From Bacteroidales bacterium (GTDB lineage Bacteria > Bacteroidota > Bacteroidia > Bacteroidales > UBA932), in NCBI GenBank assembly GCA_017550525.1, contig JAFZOU010000096.1:1-64000 (forward strand): a stretch of DNA of 64,000 nt, given 5' to 3'. The translations under genes were made by a program, and so were the position numbers. The notes under the pieces are model-generated. The model searched no databases. It was not told where the DNA came from and saw nothing but the letters and a program-made list of their open reading frames with translations. Of the stretch, positions 63,890 through 64,000 are shown in pieces (position 1 is the stretch's first letter; each line of letters opens with the position of its first letter).

Positions 63890-64000
63890 AAGAGGAATTG
63901 CAATATTTGCAGCCCTTGCAGCCGCCGTGTCATGCGGCAATTTTGGAACAAAAAAGGCCGATTCTCCCGCAGCACAGGCTCCCGCAGAGATTGTCCCCAA
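63882..64000 (+). CDS. RND efflux periplasmic adaptor lipoprotein (3' truncated)
   Basis: Only 39 codons lie in the window. MIKRGIAIFAALAAAVSC is a lipoprotein signal (Cys about 18), followed by an Ala/Pro linker (ADSPAAQAPAEIV). Overlap with a TolC gene and the lipoprotein linker point to a membrane-fusion protein of an RND pump, but the diagnostic domains lie beyond the window. Confidence 0.65.
   Translation, partial: MIKRGIAIFAALAAAVSCGNFGTKKADSPAAQAPAEIVP

Overview
The window comes from the chromosome of a member of the Bacteroidota, most likely an uncultured order Bacteroidales gut-type bacterium. Three things point there. The ATP synthase operon has the order beta, epsilon, a, c, b, delta, alpha, gamma. 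Upstream of many genes sits the Bacteroidota -7 promoter element TAnnTTTG, and classical Shine-Dalgarno sequences are few. The gene families include DUF4252 with an ECF sigma factor, DUF3244, BACON, Omp28-like proteins, TrpB2 and the rSAM/lipoprotein pair. No rRNA, tRNA or CRISPR array was found.

Layout. 1-2956: 3' two thirds of rpoC and its terminator. 2958-14311: an AT-richer accessory island holding a DUF3990/XRE toxin-antitoxin-like pair with a perfect operator palindrome, a TPR-HTH lipoprotein regulator, a divergent secreted DUF3244 protein, a 2126-residue SpvB/Rhs polymorphic toxin with a probable RNase tip, and a candidate immunity gene. 14367-17486: cysS, exodeoxyribonuclease III and folD. 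17546-21718: an envelope operon with three CxxC thioredoxin-fold proteins and an outer-membrane barrel. 21705-24838: a lipoprotein, a frameshifted REP-associated transposase flanked by matching palindromes, and ssb. 24902-33109: a small export protein, a PfkB kinase, a flippase-like protein, aroE, trpB2, an orphan sdhC, pyrH and an rSAM/lipoprotein pair. 33282-35113: an ECF sigma, anti-sigma and DUF4252 operon. 35158-41053: alaS, an unusual lptG-fmt fusion and thiN, transcribed together. 41182-50555: two LytM-type proteins, smpB, miaA, an alcohol dehydrogenase, dusB, pfkA, lpxK and an S51 peptidase/ATP-grasp fusion. 50541-57325: the full atp operon. 57346-64000: yitT, a phosphatase plus organophosphate antiporter framed by a 189-bp inverted repeat, lgt, and the start of a TolC/RND-adaptor efflux operon.

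The most unusual content is non-coding and dispersed. (1) The heptamer ATCGGCC/GGCCGAT occurs about 95 times (by-eye count) against about 8 expected, on both strands, in all reading frames and between genes, but is scarce in the accessory island. (2) Short palindromic elements starting GTCATTC and ending near GAATCTC lie between genes, supply stop or near-start sequence, and are inserted in frame inside cysS, aroE, fmt and atpG. (3) Two copies of a structured element share a core but have unrelated, perfectly self-complementary outer arms. (4) The palindrome TGGACCWGGTCCA recurs in intergenic repeat clusters, including both sides of the transposase gene.
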